Origin: Primula veris
Taxonomy: Eukaryota > Streptophyta > Magnoliopsida > Ericales > Primulaceae
Assembly (NCBI GenBank): GCA_963682055.1
Contig: OY821747.1
Coordinates: forward strand, 33,230,126-33,294,125
Direction of reading: 5' to 3'
DNA: 64,000 bases
The position numbers and the translations under genes are program-made. Of this stretch, positions 34,201 to 46,385 are shown one piece after another (position 1 is the stretch's first letter; each line of letters opens with the position of its first letter). The notes below the pieces were generated by a model. It was given only the letters and a program-made list of their open reading frames with translations. It had not been told where the DNA came from and ran no database searches.

Positions 34201-37200
34201 CGAAAGTCAACGCATACTCGAATCTGGCCATTCTTTTTCTTCACAGGAACTATGCTTGAGATCCATGTCGGATATTTGACTTCTCTTATGAACCCTGCCT
34301 CAATGAGCTTGTTAACTTCCAACTCAATTTGCTGAACCAATTCTGCTCGAAATCTCCGTTGAGCTTGCTTAACTGGCCGTGCTCCATGTTTTACCGCTAG
34401 GTGGTGGACTGCTATTTTTGGGTCCAGCCCTGGCATTTCTTCATAACTCCAAGCGAAGACATCCTTGAATTCCTTAAGCAACTTGATGTAGCCTTCTTTA
34501 TCTTTATCGGTTAAAAGCGCACTTAAGTATGTTGGTCGCGGATCATCCACTGTGCCAAGATTTACTTCTTCTAACTCATCCACAGTGGATTGGACGCCCT
34601 CTCCAAGTTCTTCTGGTGCCTCTGCTATATCTCTTTCAACTTGTTCCTCGTCATCCATAAGAGTGATGTGGTAGGATTCCGCAATTTCCAATTTCTCTAG
34701 TTGCAGGATGTTATTATCCTCTACAGATTTCATTGTTCTTTTACGGCGCATTTGAGCGAACCATGTTTTCCTTTCAGATGCCCCCAGGCGCTTAAAAGCT
34801 GATTTTCTCTTTGTTAACCTTTGAAATACTGAAGCTCTTTTGGTCGCGCCTAAACGTTCGAATACCGACCTTCTTCTCAGCAATATTTCGAGTGAAGGTT
34901 CTCTTTTGCTTGTCGACTCTATGAGCATTGGGCCTCCCCTTATGGTTAACCTTTCAAAACTTTGGGGTATAGTTCGAGATGAGTGAGGCCGTTGGACAAT
35001 GGGCTCTCCCACCCATAATTGCCGACGAGGTTCTAAATCATTTGAGCCACAAGATTCACACTTTGGTGTTGAGTCTTCTTCTTCGAACGTGATATAACAG
35101 TTGCTTGATTTTCTTATGATTATTTTTGCTGGTTGAGGCGGCTTGTACCCAATCCCTGCACGTAATCCTTTTACTATGTAGCCTTTTTGTTTCAACATGC
35201 ACTGAGTTTGGTTAAGGCCGTAACATTCTTTCCCCATTACTGTCGGAGTAAGTTTTCCAAGGGGGCTTGATTCCTTAGATGTATAGCCTGCATTTGCGAG
35301 CATTTTGTATGCTTTTGGGCTGAAAACTTCTTTTGATGAATCTCCATGCTCAGTTAATGGGCCATGTGTTGGTCTAACAAATCCTTTAAGTACCCCAACT
35401 TGCTTGATTGATGTTATAGGAAAAGTTAAGTCGCCACCCTTGTGACTATCAACACTTAACGACTTAATAGTTTGAGACGAGAGCTTAGTCCCTGTTTTGC
35501 CTTTTGTAACATCTACTCCAGTCTTCTTTCTTTTGTCGATCTTTTCATTTTCTTTTATAGGACCTAGAGAGGGAGCAGATACAAATGGTTCTACTTCTTT
35601 CCCTTTATCCATGTAGAACTTAGCGTCTGCGAAATATGATTCCACTCCGTTGAATGGATTATTATCAGCTATGACCCTCTTCACCACATTGTCCTTACAA
35701 TATTTGAAACATTGGTGAAGTGTAGACGGGACAACTCCATTTTCGTGAATCCATGGTCGTCCTAAAAGCATATTATAAGAAGTTTTCGCATTAAGGACGT
35801 GAAACAACGCACTCGACACCATTTCATCTATCACAAGCTTTAAGTGGATTTTTCCAACGGCCCTTTGTCCTTCTTGATTAAAGCCCTGGATCATGAGACG
35901 ACTTTGTGATAATTCGTTGGTTGGAATTCCAAGATCGTTTAACGTACGCAGTGGTAGAATATTGACAGCGGACCCCCCATCTAGTAAAATCCTATTTATC
36001 TTTTTGTCTTGCATGTATCCGGAAACAAAGAGTGGGCGATTATGAGGTTTTGTGTCAAGCACCAAATCGTCATCAGAGAAGTTAATAGTTGTCACGTCTG
36101 CCACTTGATTCACCTCTTCTTTTTGAAATGATGTTCCCGAAATTTCATCCGAACCACATTCGCTTTCTTCCGTGTACTCCTCTATACTTGCGACATTGCA
36201 TGAATTAGAAAAATAGTAGTCTTCGTCCCCTTCATCTTCGAGGTAACCATCCTCCATGCAACCTTCACACTCGCAAACATCCCAGAAGCAATGACCGTTG
36301 TCTTCTTTAAACTTGTAGATCGGCTTGCCTCGATAGTAGTATGCAATAGGCACTCCCGTACTAATATCCGGATTTGATGTTTCTTCAACTACTCTCCCTT
36401 GGAGTCGCTGCACATAGTAATCCCCCTCGGATTCTTTTAGCACCCCAACTTGCTTATCGTCGGCCTCATACATTTTCTTTAGAAATTGTTGACACTCCAG
36501 GCAAAAGTCTTTACACAACCCTAGCGCATGCGAAGGTTGGCCATTGCTTTCGAATTTGAGTGTTTCTAAGGAATCTTCAAGTAGATTGGTAGAGTTGAGA
36601 GATTGATCGACTTCTTTTGTCTCGTCCTCTCTATGAACATCTTCCCATGTGGGTGGCGTTGATCCTCCCTCTTCTTTCTTTTTGGTATATTGGACAACAT
36701 AGTCGAACTTTCCTGATGGCTCACCCAACAGGCCAACACTTGGGTCTCTAGCTTCGTATCTTTCCCGTAGTGATTGTTGGGTTGATTTCCTCTTATTTTT
36801 ATTTTTCTTACTCTTTCCCTTAGCTTCTGCATCGTCTTCAAAGAAGTCATCCCATTGGTCATCCAAGCAATCTTTGCATTCACAGACATCAAAGAAGCAA
36901 TGGCCGTCTTTCTTGAATTCATAAATAGGTTGTCCTTCATAAATGGAGTGAACTGGTACGTTTTGTAATGGTTGTGGGTTATTCGATCTCTCGTCTTCTC
37001 TATGAAAATCTTCCCATGTGGGTGGTGTTGATCCTCCCACTTCTTTCTTTTTGGTATATTGGACAAAATAGTCGAACTTTCCTGATGGCTCACCCAACAG
37101 GCCAACACTTGGGTCTCTAGCTTCGTATCTTTCCCGTAGTGATTGTTGGGTTGATTTCCTCTTATTTTTCTTTTTCTTACTCTTTCTCTTAGCTTCTTCA

Positions 37201-39164
37201 TCGTCTTCAAAGAAGTCATCCCATTGGTCATCCAAGCAATCTTCGCATTCACAGACATCAAAGAAGCAATGGCCGTCTTTCTTGAATTCATAAATAGGTT
37301 GTCCTTCATGAATGGAGTGAACTGGTACGTTTTGTAGTAGTTGTGGGTTATTCGAAGGGTAGTCTTCTCCCTCTTCAAACTCACTCAATTCTTCGCTGGT
37401 GGATAATCTTGAACCTCTCGTATGGCTAACATAAGTCCACGAGGTATTGCCTTCAGTGCTCGAGTTTTGCATGATGATTGCAATTGGCGGCAAAGATCCA
37501 AATTGAATCATGACTGTCCTTCTCTCGTCCATGCTTTCAAACTCTGGATTTGTAATGATACATGTGTAATTGGCAGTAGTTATCTCTTCATCCTCCAAAG
37601 AGATTTTTCCTTGAGCGGCCAATTGTACGATCTTCTCCTTCAAGACGAAGCACTTGTGGGTTGGGTGACTGACGAGACGGTGGAATTTGCAATAATTTGC
37701 ATCATCAACTTTGTCGGCCTCTTCGGGACGTTTCATTTGTGGAAGATCGATTAGCTTAAGTACGAGGAGTTCCTCTAGCATGCGAGGAACTTCGTTATCA
37801 GGAAACGGGTATTCCTTCTCTTGCATCTCTCTTAGCGTGAGTCTTCTTTTTTCACTTCTTTGATTTACATTGGGTTTGTCATCTTCAACATTCTTCATGC
37901 TAGCTTTCACCTTGATGGGAGGAAGGCTTTGAGATGGAGTTGACACGACAAACGATTCTCTTTTATCAGTTATTGCACGAGATTTGATCCATTTCCTTCC
38001 ATCTTGTTTATTTGGAGTCTTTTGGGTTCCTGGAAGTAGGAGAGCTTGGTCACTGCTAGTCGAGATACTAACTTCCATGTCATGAGCTCTACTTGCCAAA
38101 TCCTCAAATGTTTTTGGTTTTATTCCTTGGAGAATGTAGGACAATCCCCAATGCATGCCTTGAACACACATCTCTATTGCTGATGTTTCAGACAGTCTAT
38201 CTTTGCAATTCAAGCTCAATCCCCTCCATCGATGAATATAGTCCTCAACAGGCTCGTCTTTCCATTGGCGGGTATTTGTCAATTCCATCAAGCTCACAGT
38301 GCGCCTAGTGCTATAAAAACGATTAAGGAATCCTTGCTCCAATTGTTCCCAAGTGTCTATTGATCCCGGTTGCAAGTCGCAATACCATTCGAAGGCATTT
38401 CCTTTTAGTGTGCGGACAAATTGCTTCACCATGAGATCCCCATAAGTCCCTGCATTGTTGCAAGTCTCCATGAAATGTGCAATGTGTTGATTAGGATTTC
38501 CCTTGCCATCAAATTGTTGAAACTTGGGTGGCTGATATGCGTAAGGCATCCTCAACTGTTCGATTCTCCGTGTGTAAGGTTTGACATAGCCGAAGGAGGA
38601 ATGTGCCACTTCTTCATATTTTCCTTTTACGGTACCCAGTATGAACTCTTTCAGCTGCTCTAGAGGGATTACGCCATTCGTTATTTCTAAGGGCCTTTCC
38701 TCATTTGAAGAACCTTCACCTCCTTCAGTTCTACGTCGATTCTCCCCTTGGCGTGGCTCTGCCAATTGTTGAACTCTGTCAGTCAATATCGCCATCTGAG
38801 CGTCTCGTTCATTAAGAGCCTTCATTAAAGTTTCTAGGGTCCCAGCGATTGCATTAACTTGTTCTTCCACCGTAGGAGCGTTTATCACCAGTACTTGCAT
38901 ATTTGTTGAGTTTGTTGAAGTAGCAACAACTGAACGGGGAGTATTTATGGAATCTGAGTTGTCCTCCAAGTGATGGTTTCCAATCAAGCCTTCTTCATCA
39001 GAAGAGTCACTTGCCCATGTACCATCTTTGAAATTTGCTTTCACTTCGGAGGTAGCCTCTACCTTTTTGCCCATGACAAGGAATGAGGGTGTTGATAGTT
39101 GGACAGCGGACTTGCTTCGGGTCATCATGATGTGACTGTTTTGCGTATTTTTATTTTGAGCCAT
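31269..39164 (-). CDS. gag-pol polyprotein, Ty3/gypsy Tat type (2631 aa)
   Basis: One uninterrupted frame. I start it at the ATG at 39164 (MAQNKNTQ); the frame is open further up, into the LTR edge, but only with a TTG. Gag core is about residues 215-385, with a C/H knuckle near 488 ([14 protein letters not shown]). An acidic, CxC-containing spacer (about 600-980) holds a 123-residue tandem duplication. Protease active site DGGS is at 1062. RT has [13 protein letters not shown] and YVDD at 1750. The gypsy RNase H spans about 1890-2020. A second, archaeal-type RNase H spans about 2040-2165, with the D-E-D-D residues in DGAANS, AEYQAL, YGDSKL and ADALAK. Integrase has an H-H-C-C finger near 2280 and D, D, E near 2352, 2409 and 2445. 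All catalytic residues look present. Gag and pol share one frame with no stop, so no frameshift is needed. Confidence 0.95.
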   Translation of the reverse strand: MAQNKNTQNSHIMMTRSKSAVQLSTPSFLVMGKKVEATSEVKANFKDGTWASDSSDEEGLIGNHHLEDNSDSINTPRSVVATSTNSTNMQVLVINAPTVEEQVNAIAGTLETLMKALNERDAQMAILTDRVQQLAEPRQGENRRRTEGGEGSSNEERPLEITNGVIPLEQLKEFILGTVKGKYEEVAHSSFGYVKPYTRRIEQLRMPYAYQPPKFQQFDGKGNPNQHIAHFMETCNNAGTYGDLMVKQFVRTLKGNAFEWYCDLQPGSIDTWEQLEQGFLNRFYSTRRTVSLMELTNTRQWKDEPVEDYIHRWRGLSLNCKDRLSETSAIEMCVQGMHWGLSYILQGIKPKTFEDLASRAHDMEVSISTSSDQALLLPGTQKTPNKQDGRKWIKSRAITDKRESFVVSTPSQSLPPIKVKASMKNVEDDKPNVNQRSEKRRLTLREMQEKEYPFPDNEVPRMLEELLVLKLIDLPQMKRPEEADKVDDANYCKFHRLVSHPTHKCFVLKEKIVQLAAQGKISLEDEEITTANYTCIITNPEFESMDERRTVMIQFGSLPPIAIIMQNSSTEGNTSWTYVSHTRGSRLSTSEELSEFEEGEDYPSNNPQLLQNVPVHSIHEGQPIYEFKKDGHCFFDVCECEDCLDDQWDDFFEDDEEAKRKSKKKKNKRKSTQQSLRERYEARDPSVGLLGEPSGKFDYFVQYTKKKEVGGSTPPTWEDFHREDERSNNPQPLQNVPVHSIYEGQPIYEFKKDGHCFFDVCECKDCLDDQWDDFFEDDAEAKGKSKKNKNKRKSTQQSLRERYEARDPSVGLLGEPSGKFDYVVQYTKKKEEGGSTPPTWEDVHREDETKEVDQSLNSTNLLEDSLETLKFESNGQPSHALGLCKDFCLECQQFLKKMYEADDKQVGVLKESEGDYYVQRLQGRVVEETSNPDISTGVPIAYYYRGKPIYKFKEDNGHCFWDVCECEGCMEDGYLEDEGDEDYYFSNSCNVASIEEYTEESECGSDEISGTSFQKEEVNQVADVTTINFSDDDLVLDTKPHNRPLFVSGYMQDKKINRILLDGGSAVNILPLRTLNDLGIPTNELSQSRLMIQGFNQEGQRAVGKIHLKLVIDEMVSSALFHVLNAKTSYNMLLGRPWIHENGVVPSTLHQCFKYCKDNVVKRVIADNNPFNGVESYFADAKFYMDKGKEVEPFVSAPSLGPIKENEKIDKRKKTGVDVTKGKTGTKLSSQTIKSLSVDSHKGGDLTFPITSIKQVGVLKGFVRPTHGPLTEHGDSSKEVFSPKAYKMLANAGYTSKESSPLGKLTPTVMGKECYGLNQTQCMLKQKGYIVKGLRAGIGYKPPQPAKIIIRKSSNCYITFEEEDSTPKCESCGSNDLEPRRQLWVGEPIVQRPHSSRTIPQSFERLTIRGGPMLIESTSKREPSLEILLRRRSVFERLGATKRASVFQRLTKRKSAFKRLGASERKTWFAQMRRKRTMKSVEDNNILQLEKLEIAESYHITLMDDEEQVERDIAEAPEELGEGVQSTVDELEEVNLGTVDDPRPTYLSALLTDKDKEGYIKLLKEFKDVFAWSYEEMPGLDPKIAVHHLAVKHGARPVKQAQRRFRAELVQQIELEVNKLIEAGFIREVKYPTWISSIVPVKKKNGQIRVCVDFRDLNNACPKDEFPLPITELMVDATTGHETLSFMDGSSGYNQIRMDPRDEEMTAFRTPKGIYCYKVMPFGLKNAGATYQRAMQRIFDDMLHKNIECYVDDIVVKTKNHHKHLEDLEAVFKRLRRFQLKMNPLKCAFGVTSGKFLGFIVRHRGIEIDESKIEAIMKVQAPRNIHELRSLQGKLAYIRRFISNLAGRCQPFSRLMKKGTPFEWDESCDNALDAIKSYLLNPPVLGAPILGKPLLLYLAAQERSIGGLLAQENDVGKENALYYLSRTMTSCELNYTPIEKMCLALVFAIKKLRHYFQAHTIRLISKANPVKYVMSKPVWSDRLARWALLFQEFEIIYVPQKAVKGQVLADFLADHPMPAEWELSEDLPDEDVMCIEVQPPWSMYFDGAANSEGAGAGVVFLSPEGDVFPYAFTLTQKCSNNMAEYQALILGLEMALNAKHQHIRVYGDSKLIINQVLNEYEVKKIELIPYQGYAANLISWLGDVTLDHVPRKENKQADALAKLASNIALPDKHMSVPICKRWVIPPQLEDEEIIPENNDETVEEVTAVSVLEIEEEDWRQSLIDYLQHGKLPDDRHRKIDVRRRAARFVYYKNTLYRRSFEGVFLRCLSGEEAKQAMEEAHSGVCGAHQTGPKLHFRIKRMGYYWPSMVKDCINFAKRCQPCQFHANFIHQPHEPLHPTVASWPFEAWGLDAIGPLPKSSGGHLYILAATDYFSKWAEAVPLKAVKKDTVVDFIKSNIIFRYGVPRYIINDNGTPFYNKLVTSLCEKFGFKQHNSSMYNAPANGLAEAFNKTLGNLLKKVVAKSKRDWHERIKEALWAYRTTYRTSTQATPYSLVYGVEAVLPLEIQIPSLRIALQEGLTLEDNARLRLEELESLDEKRLEAQQRLECYQARMSKSFNKRVKQRSFQKEDLVLAVRRPIIMTRRMGNKFVSKWDGPHTVIEVYSNGAYKLRSQDGLEIGPINGKFLKRYYS
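36618..37355 (-). repeat. 369-bp tandem duplication within gag-pol
   Basis: Two units (36987-37355 and 36618-36986) encode near-identical 123-residue blocks with [26 protein letters not shown] and [21 protein letters not shown] third, diverged block near 36230-36330 ([20 protein letters not shown]) shows an older round. The frame is kept. Confidence 0.9.
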
Positions 39165-39210
39165 GAATGGTTGATCGATTGACGAAGAGAAAAGATGAAT
39201 GGCAGAAATA

Positions 39211-39230
39211 GTCCCACCGGGTGTGCCAAA
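39211..39230 (-). other. Primer binding site
   Basis: On the minus strand TGGCACACCCGGTGGGAC begins five bases after the 5' LTR end. It starts with TGG, complementary to a tRNA 3' CCA. I cannot assign the tRNA with certainty. Only about 50 bases separate it from the gag start. Confidence 0.75.
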
Positions 39231-39233
39231 ATT

Positions 39234-40545
39234 TGTTTCACGCAAATTTTTCTATCTTTTATACCAAGACAGAAGATAAATGGAGAAAGCAAAATAATTT
39301 ATTTAATATTTAGCGGGTACAATCTCTGAATATTTTCTAAAATAAAGAAAATAGAAGTCCTTTGATTAATCTCTTCACAAATGAGTTCTTATTGGCTACA
39401 ATAGTTTGGTGATGATTGACTTGTTGATTTGCTTGACCTTTGAGGTTGATCTTGACTTGTATTTCTTTGTCAGTTTGATCTTGGAAAACGCTTGATTTGT
39501 GGTTTTGAAATGTTTCCGAGGATCGAATGAGGATCTTGCTTGAATTTGTTGACAAGCTTGATTGGAGGTCTTCGGGCTTGATGAAGATCTTCGAATGCTT
39601 TGTCTTGAAAAACACTTAATTCGCGGCCTTTGGAGCTTGCTTGCGGATCGAATGGTGGATTTGTCTTGGATTTTGTTGATGAGCTTGCTTGAAGTTCTTC
39701 GTGTTTGATGAAGATCTTCGAATGCTTGGTCTTGAAAAACACTTAATTCGCGGCCTTTGGAGCTTCTGGCGGATCGAATGGTGGATTTGTCTTGGATTTG
39801 TTGATGAGCTTGCTTGAAGTTCTTCGGGTTTGATGAAGATCTTCGAATGCTTGGTCTTGAAAAACACTTAATTCGCGGCCTTTGGAGCTTCTTGCGGATC
39901 AAATGGTGGATTTGTCTCGGATTTATTGATGAGCTTGCTTGAAGTTCTTCGGGTTTGATGAAGATCTTCGAATGCTTGGTCTTGAAAAACACTTAATTCG
40001 CGGCCTTTGGAGCTTCTTGCGGATCAAATGGTGGATTTGTCTTGGATTTTGTTGATGAGCTTGCTTGAAGTTCTTCGGGTTTGATGAAGATCTTCGAATG
40101 CTTGGTGGTTGATGGCTTGACTTCGGTAGAGCTTCTCTCTCTCTTGGATTTGGCTTTACCTTTGTCTTTCAACTTGTGTTTTTCAAGTGAGGGTAGCACC
40201 CTATTTATAGGCTCAAGGAGTACTTATTCGCAAGGATGCCTCCTATATTTTTGAGTTCTTCTCCAATTTCACAATGATCAATCAGTTTACTAATAAATTG
40301 CCCAATAGTTTGTACAAATTATAAATTAGTAGAAAAACTATAAAACTTACCCACTTCAAATAGGAATTAATCATTTGGAACCAAAAATCAACTTATTTAT
40401 TTTCCACAAAAATAAAAGAAAACAAAAGGCTTGTTTTTCTATCATTTCTTTTAAGATACTATTTTTATTTAATAAAGGAATTAAAACTCATTTTTTTAAA
40501 AACACGTGGCATATTTTTATTAGTTGAAAATTTCGCATGTCTACA
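39234..40545 (-). repeat. 5' LTR of the Tat-type element
   Basis: 1312 bp, the same length as the 3' LTR. On the minus strand it begins TGTAGACATGCG and ends GCGTGAAACA. It is followed at 40546 by the GTTAT target duplication. It carries the same 126-bp tandem repeats at about 39575-40115. Confidence 0.95.
40202..40209 (-). promoter_or_regulatory. TATA box of the retrotransposon (5' LTR)
   Basis: 'GAGCCTATAAATAGGGTGC' on the minus strand is a strong TATA box in the 5' LTR, expected to drive the genomic transcript. The copy in the 3' LTR is at 25647-25654. Confidence 0.65.
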
Positions 40546-40550
40546 GTTAT

Positions 40551-40984
40551 ATCTAGTTTATCAATGAACTAATTATCGTAAAAAAATTCATCAAATATTC
40601 TTTATGTAAAAACATTACTATAGTAAGAAAATATATATTTTTGTATTGTTCCGTTAAAAAATTTACTTGACATACATACATAAATATAAAATAAATGATT
40701 ATAATAATAATAAAAATAACAACAAAAACATATTATCGGACACAAAGTTATATTTCCCTCCGTCCCTAAATAATTGATCAATTTTCTATTTCAGTACATC
40801 CCTAAATAATTGATCATTTTTCTCAATTATAGTAGATAAATCTTTCTAAAATTATCATTCTACCCTTTAATTTTCAAACATAAAAAGTTTTTACGGGATA
40901 TTTTTTTGTCTTTTTGTGGCCAATACTGTAACTTCATACAAGAATAATCTGTCTTTTAAGTTTCACTATCCCCTAATATTAATT
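40551..40984. other. Intergenic DNA with a Stowaway-like fragment
   Basis: AT-rich. 'ccctccgtccctaaataat' near 40757 and its near-repeat 'catccctaaataattgatca' near 40797 look like the left end of a Stowaway-like MITE; no clear right end is seen. Confidence 0.4.
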
Positions 40985-41548
40985 GACCTCAATCCTAACT
41001 CAACCAGTAAAATAAATGACGGGACGGATTGATAAAATTTAAATATCAACCCAACCCAACTCAACCCGTTACAATTAAAATCACAACCCAACCTAAACCG
41101 CAAAATAAATTACCGGTTGGAGCGGATTGAGTTTAAATTGATTATTAAATTTTTATTTTGGTCCTTTATTTTTCATACTTTGCATAATCAACCTAAATTT
41201 TAAAATAAATCGAATATTTCAAAGAGAAATATAAATTAAAACCAATCAAAATACGTTTAGAACATTCGCGAACAAGTAATAAAACTAAAATATAACAAGA
41301 ATAAAATGTTGATATCTTAAAATACACACAATGTTTATATAAGTATATATATATTGCGGGTTGAATTGGATTTGAGCGGATTAACCCGCGGTTTGTGAAA
41401 CTCAACTCTAACCCAACCCGCAAAATATATAGCGGATTGGGGCGGGACGGATTGATTTTTTTTTTGACACTCAACCCACCCCAACCCGTCCCAATCCATG
41501 CGGGTTGGGTTATGGGGCGGATTTGCGGATTTTTTGCATACCCATAAC
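40985..41548 (-). mobile_element. Nonautonomous dispersed element, copy 1 (partner 57125-57520)
   Basis: On the minus strand it begins near 'gggtatgcaaaaaatccgc' and includes 'aacatt..tattcttgttatat' and repeated 'gggttgggttg' words. The same sequence lies on the plus strand at 57125-57520 in intron 1 of the rhamnogalacturonate lyase gene. The present copy is longer, with extra 'aacccgc' units. No coding sequence; class unknown. Confidence 0.6.
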
Positions 41549-41843
41549 TTAAAAGATGGCATCGGGGTCAATTGCAAAAAATTGATGGTTTGTAGGGGGG
41601 GTTAATTGCAGGAACTAATAGTTTTTAGGAAGTGATCTGAAAAATAACATAGTTCCAGGGGCTATTTGCATTTTACCCAAAAATAAACAAAACAAAATAA
41701 AACCCCTTTTTTATTTATATATTTATTTCTCCTTTTTTTTTTCTTCCTTTTTACAGATCTCTCTATCTCTCTAAATCTCTCTCCCAAAGAAAAACAAAAA
41801 CAAAATAAAAATAAAAATAATAAAAATAAATAAATAAATAAAA

Positions 41844-43225
41844 ATGGCACTAGAATGGGTGGTGTTAGGGTACGCGGCGGCAGCAGAGGCGGTGATGCTC
41901 CTCCTTCTAACCCTCCCGGGTCTCGATCCCCTCCGTAAAGGTAGCCATCGTGTTACCGCTTGTTTATTATCTTTCATTTAGGGTTTAGAACAATTCGGGA
42001 TTTTAATTTCATCAAGTTAGCTGGGTTTTGGTCAGGTTATCGGTTTTTTCCTATCTATTCGTAATTATTTTTAATTATAAAGTGTTTCTTCAAAAAAAAA
42101 AAAACTGTAAATTTTGACTTTTTTTAATCCTCCGTAACGGTAGGGATTGTTAATTACCGCTTGTTTGTTTTATTTTACTAGAGTTTTTATTTATTTATTT
42201 ATTATTATTATTACTCCTGTTGCGGATCGGTTTAATTTTGTACCCTCGCCGTGTACTGATCAACAAAAAGTGACGTGATGATGACGTCATCACACCCACG
42301 TCGGCGAGATTTTAACATTTTAGTACCCGATACAATGCATTTTTTTTTTTTCAATTCAGTACTTCAAATATGAAAACCACTCACTTTCTGTTAAGTATTT
42401 GACGGGAAGATACTAATTTCAGTGATTTTGGTTGTAGAAGGTATTAAATTAGATTTTTCATAGTTGAAGGTACGAAATTGGAAGGTGTGTTACATGTTTA
42501 TTAGATCGGGGTTGTTTGATACTCCGGTTAACTGTTTTAATACCGTTTATTATACTTCAGTACCTTTAATTATGGTCAACTTTTCGTTTAGTACCGCAAA
42601 CTATGATTTTTTTAGCACCCTGAACTTTGTTTTTTTTTTTTTTTAATTTAGTACAATTCGTTCAACTCTTAACTACTTTTTGGATGGAATCCGTTAAAAT
42701 AAGGGGTATTTTGGTCATTTCATTACAACAATAGTTTTGACAAGTCTAACGTTTGTTAAAAAAACAATGGACGGAATAGTAAAAAAACTGACGTTTCAAT
42801 AGTTTAGGGTACTAAATGTAAAAAGTGACCATAGTTTGTGGTTTCTAAACTATAATAAACCCGTGTTAATATGGGCGTGGACTTGTTGCAACCTTGTTTT
42901 AATTTCTAACATTTGGTTATGTTACACAGGCCTGCTGTCTGTAACTCGTAGCCTCCTCAAACCCTTCCTATCCATCGTCCCGTTCTCTTTATTCCTTTTA
43001 ATGGACATTTACTGGAAGTATGAGACGCGTCCCAGTTGCCAAGATGCACACGCCTGTAGCCCCTCAGAGCATTTAAGGCACCAGAAGAGTATTATGAAGA
43101 GCCAGCGTAACGCCCTTTTGATCGCCTCTGCTATGGTGTTTTATTGGCTGTTGTATTCTGTTACCGGGCTTGTTGTGAAGGTGGAGCAGATGAAGACGAA
43201 GCTCGACAGGATCAAGAAGGAGTGA
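41844..43225 (+). CDS. BAP31-like ER membrane protein (130 aa), 2 exons
   Basis: Exon 41844-41940 (97 nt, ends AAAG|GTAGCC) joins 42930-43225 (after 'gttacacag') within a Gly codon. The 130-residue product starts MALEWVVLGYAAAAEAVMLL, as plant B-cell receptor-associated 31-like proteins do, and continues DIYWKYETRP and EHLRHQKSIMKSQRN. Three hydrophobic segments (about 2-24, 44-62, 93-115) match the three-helix membrane part of BAP31. The long cytosolic coiled coil and death-effector-like region of animal BAP31 are absent, normal for the short plant form. Animal BAP31 is an ER quality-control and export factor; the plant protein's role is inferred from homology only. The Lys-rich tail (RIKKE) faces the cytosol. 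The 989-bp intron contains foldback repeats. Confidence 0.85.
42589..42851. mobile_element. Foldback MITE in the BAP31-like intron
   Basis: 'gtttagtaccgcaaactatg' with 'agcaccctgaact' at the left is mirrored by 'agtttagggtactaaatg' and 'catagtttgtggtttctaaa' at the right. The element ends about 80 bases before the exon 2 acceptor. It resembles the family at 45173-45646 in the 'tagtac..aaactat' terminal word. Confidence 0.6.
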
Positions 43226-44290
43226 TTGTGTAATCGATTGTTTGTATCGGTTTACTAGAGTTTTTTAATTACTCCTGTTGCGGATCAGTTTACAGACTTG
43301 GCCTATTTAACTCTTCCAATAAGTAATCGTGTTACCGGTTGTTTGTATCACTTTGTTTTACTAGGGTTTTTAATTATTACTCCGGTTGACTTGACGTATT
43401 GTTATAATTTTCGTGAATTTGGTTATTTTACATGTTTATTAGATGTGCGTTGTTTGATACTCCAGTTATCTGTTTTATGGTTGTGGCTTATTACTACCAT
43501 GTTTTATTTTGTTACATGTTTGTCTCAACACACGGATCTGCTTTTATTATTTTTATTTTGTACTGTTTTCTAGCAATCCTAGCTAAATACATGATAATTT
43601 GAGAAAATGAGGGATCCGATAATAAGCGGTGTTTGTGTTTGTTTTTGGTTTTTAATTGATTAGATCTAAGTTATTTGGTACTTGGTTGCGGTTATGTGTT
43701 TTTTTTTCTTATTTTGTGTTTGGATGTGGTTGTGAACTTCTTGTTATGTTTTAATTTCTATGGATTTGGTTATGTTATTAAGACACAGTGATTTGCTTGT
43801 ATTCCTGTTGATCGTCTCGTTCTCTCTGTTTCTTTTAATGGACATTTACTGATACTCTGTTACGGTTATCTGTTTTCTAAATTTGAAAAATAACGAGTGA
43901 CTAAGCGGTATTTGTTTTCGGGTTTTTTTGATTGATTAGATCTGGGTTATTTGGAACTCGTTTGTTATGGTGTATTGCTTCTTTTTTTTAATGCTATTTT
44001 CTTGAGATCCTAGCTAAATACATATACTTAGAGAAAATGAGGGGTCTATTGTTAGCAGTGTTTGTTTTCGGGTTTTAATTAATTAGATCTGGGTTATTTG
44101 GTACTCTGTTTTGGTATGTGTTTTTTCTTCTCGTGTTTGGAATTGATATGGTTGTGAACCTGTTGCTATGTTTTAATTTCTAAGGCTTTCGTTATATTAC
44201 GTGTTGGATTTTGTACTATTTTTCTTGTGATCCTGTTGAAATAAGTGATAATTAGACAAATAAGGCAGTTTTTATACATCGAAAAAATAC
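43226..44290 (+). repeat. Decayed repeats derived from the BAP31-like intron/exon region
   Basis: Units with 'attgattagatct', 'gttatttggtact', 'tggttgtgaac' and 'atgttttaatttcta' recur near 43650, 43920 and 44070. They resemble the 3' part of the gene's intron ('ccttgttttaatttctaaca', 'ttggttatgtta'). No new reading frame is formed. Confidence 0.5.
43798..43856 (+). pseudogene. Fragment of BAP31-like exon 2
   Basis: 'atcgtctcgttctctctgtt' and 'tcttttaatggacatttact' match exon 2 at about 42972-43015 ('atcgtcccgttctctttatt', 'ccttttaatggacatttact'), then the similarity stops. It is a dead duplicate of part of the coding exon. Confidence 0.65.
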
Positions 44291-45172
44291 GATGAGCCGA
44301 ATACAGAATCCCGGTAGTTTGCTTGTTGGGGTGGTAGTTTTGGATCAGAATAAATTGCTATCAAATATTACCTGGAAAGGAGAATGTGGTTGTGAACTTA
44401 TTAGGCAAGTTTTGACTGGTTTCATGTTTTAAGGATCTGGTCTATAATGCATAATGTGTGATCAAGTCTTGAAGTTAGCCCTAAAAATTAGACTTGATGT
44501 TTCCGTGAGTAATCTTATTTACCAGTAACGAGGTTTGTTTTATGCGGCCTTAATTAGGGGCGATGAAGGAACATTTCAATGAAGGCAAGCTGTTTGATTA
44601 AATGCTGAAGTATGTATTTGTTTCTGGGTTTTTGGATTGTTGTGTTTTTGGTGTTGCCTGCCTTGTGGTTAATTTCTATCAGAAATCGCTGATGTCCATG
44701 TTTTGATTTCCGAAAAAATTGCTTATGTTACATGTACGTTTTAACCTCTAGGCCTGTATTTACTTGACAAGATTGCAGTTTCGGATTATAAAAGATCGCA
44801 ATGGAATTTTACATAGAATTTTGCACGAGTTACTTTTGTTATAAGAGTTAATCATGTTATGGCCTTTCTTCGATCTGGCGGCTTTCTTTCCTACTTCCTT
44901 GGGTTTCAATTGGATCGACATTGAAGATGTTTGGTTGCGAGTCAAGCGGTCTGATAGGGTCGGGTTACCCAGATTCATTTGTTATGTTGTACGTAAAAGA
45001 TAAACTAATCATGTTTTCTTTTCCAAGGTTTTGATTGTTTGATGTTATGGTATAAGACTTGGGGCACTATATTACACTGCTATATAGATTACAGTAATAT
45101 TATTACATAGATTGATATACACTGATTGGTTAAGTAAGTGGGGAAATATCATAATACAACCGAAAAAAAAAA
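44291..45172. other. Intergenic DNA, nothing recognised
   Basis: No coding similarity on either strand. The open frame at 44760-44978 (minus) has no known motif. Confidence 0.4.
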
Positions 45173-45646
45173 TGTTTAGTACACCAAACTATGTTTTTGT
45201 TAACGATTTGGATACCCACTTTTTATTTTTTTCAATTTGGATATCACATTATAAGAAACTGTTCAATTTAGATATCACTGTTTAAATTAATGACGAAATC
45301 ATGTCACATGACTGCTTGATAAACTTGAATGTGAGAGGGTAATTTTATCATTCTATACCAAAATATATTATCCTAGAACAACGTTTTTTCAAATTTGGAT
45401 TATGTGATAATTTTTATTATGTGTGAAATTGGGAGAAATGTTTTTACATGATTATATATTTTGATGCAAAATGACAAAGCTATACTCTCAAATTAACGCT
45501 TGTCAAATGTCACGTGACATGATTCCGTGATTAATTTAGACGGTGATATCTAAATTGGAAAATTAATATAGTGTGATATCCAAATTGAAAAAATTGAAAG
45601 TTGGATACTCAAATTATTAAAATCAGATAGTTTGGTGTATAAAACA
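45173..45646. mobile_element. 474-bp foldback MITE
   Basis: Termini TGTTTAGTACACCAAACTAT and, inverted, TGTTTTATACACCAAACTAT continue into long arms ('atttggatacccac', 'caatttggatatcacat' against 'atgtgatatccaaattg'-type sequence at the right). The centre is non-coding. Confidence 0.75.
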
Positions 45647-45973
45647 TGAAAAACCCTGAATGCAATGTTAACATAGTTTTAAAACCTGCTAACCAGCTTA
45701 CACTTAAGCAATCTGTGTGTACATTTATATAAATGAAATTATCATTTTAATTACATTTAAGCTTTTGTACAATGTTGCTTGCAGTTGTAGTTAATTTCAT
45801 GAAACTTTTATGGATCAGATCTTGGCTGTTGTCATGATATTAGACAAAGAAAGGAATATATTGATTGAAAAATAACATTGTATAATGGGCAGAACATATA
45901 GATTGAGCATGGTTTAACAAGGAAGCAGTTTGGAATATCTATGATTGCAATCAAATGTTTACAGAGACGTCAA

Positions 45974-46220
45974 ACTCCATCCGTCCTTAAACAAAATGTC
46001 ATCTACGAAAATACGTGTAATTTTGATCATCAAATCTTTCATATCAAAATTGCCGAAATGAAAAAATTGGAAATTCCATCATATAATTCTAACCATGAAC
46101 TATGTGATTAATTTTTGAAATAATTTTTTCCGACAATGTAAATATTAAAAAATTGTCGGTTAAAGTTAACGTTGCACGTATTTTTGTAGAGTATATTTGT
46201 TTAAGAACGAAAGAAGTAAT
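45974..46220. mobile_element. Diverged Stowaway-like MITE
   Basis: The left arm 'ctccatccgtccttaaacaa', then 'acgtgtaattttgatca' and 'caaaattgccgaaatg', corresponds to the complete element at 57535-57768. The right arm ends 'tttaagaacgaaagaagta'. Mismatches at the right end show age. Confidence 0.6.
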
Positions 46221-46385
46221 AAACATCAATCCTAAATTCCTAATCACTATTTACCTATTAACATAGTAATTAAAGAAATATTTCAGAGGTATTTTGTAAT
46301 GCCGACTTGTGGCAGTTTTGTAATAAATTACATAGATCGATATACACTCACATTTTGTAATGCCGACATTTGGATGTTTTGTAAT

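Larger units (their letters stand above)
24679..40545 (-). mobile_element. Complete Ty3/gypsy Tat-type LTR retrotransposon with antisense PMD gene
   Basis: The element is 15,867 bp with two 1312-bp LTRs (39234-40545 is 5', 24679-25990 is 3'). It is flanked by GTTAT at 24674-24678 and 40546-40550. LTRs start TGTAGACATG and end GAAACA on the minus strand. A PBS, a polypurine tract and one long gag-pol frame (31269-39164) are present. pol order is PR-RT-RH-aRH-INT; the second, archaeal-type RNase H and the D-G-G-S protease motif place it in the Tat group of plant Ty3/gypsy elements. Between integrase and the 3' LTR lies a plus-strand PMD gene (27979-30708). I count three LTR differences, so insertion is recent. 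All coding parts look intact, so it may be autonomous. Confidence 0.95.

Noticed and set aside
36566..37384. 272-codon minus-strand frame overlapping gag-pol
   Set aside because: It is an alternative frame over the 369-bp duplication inside the true polyprotein.
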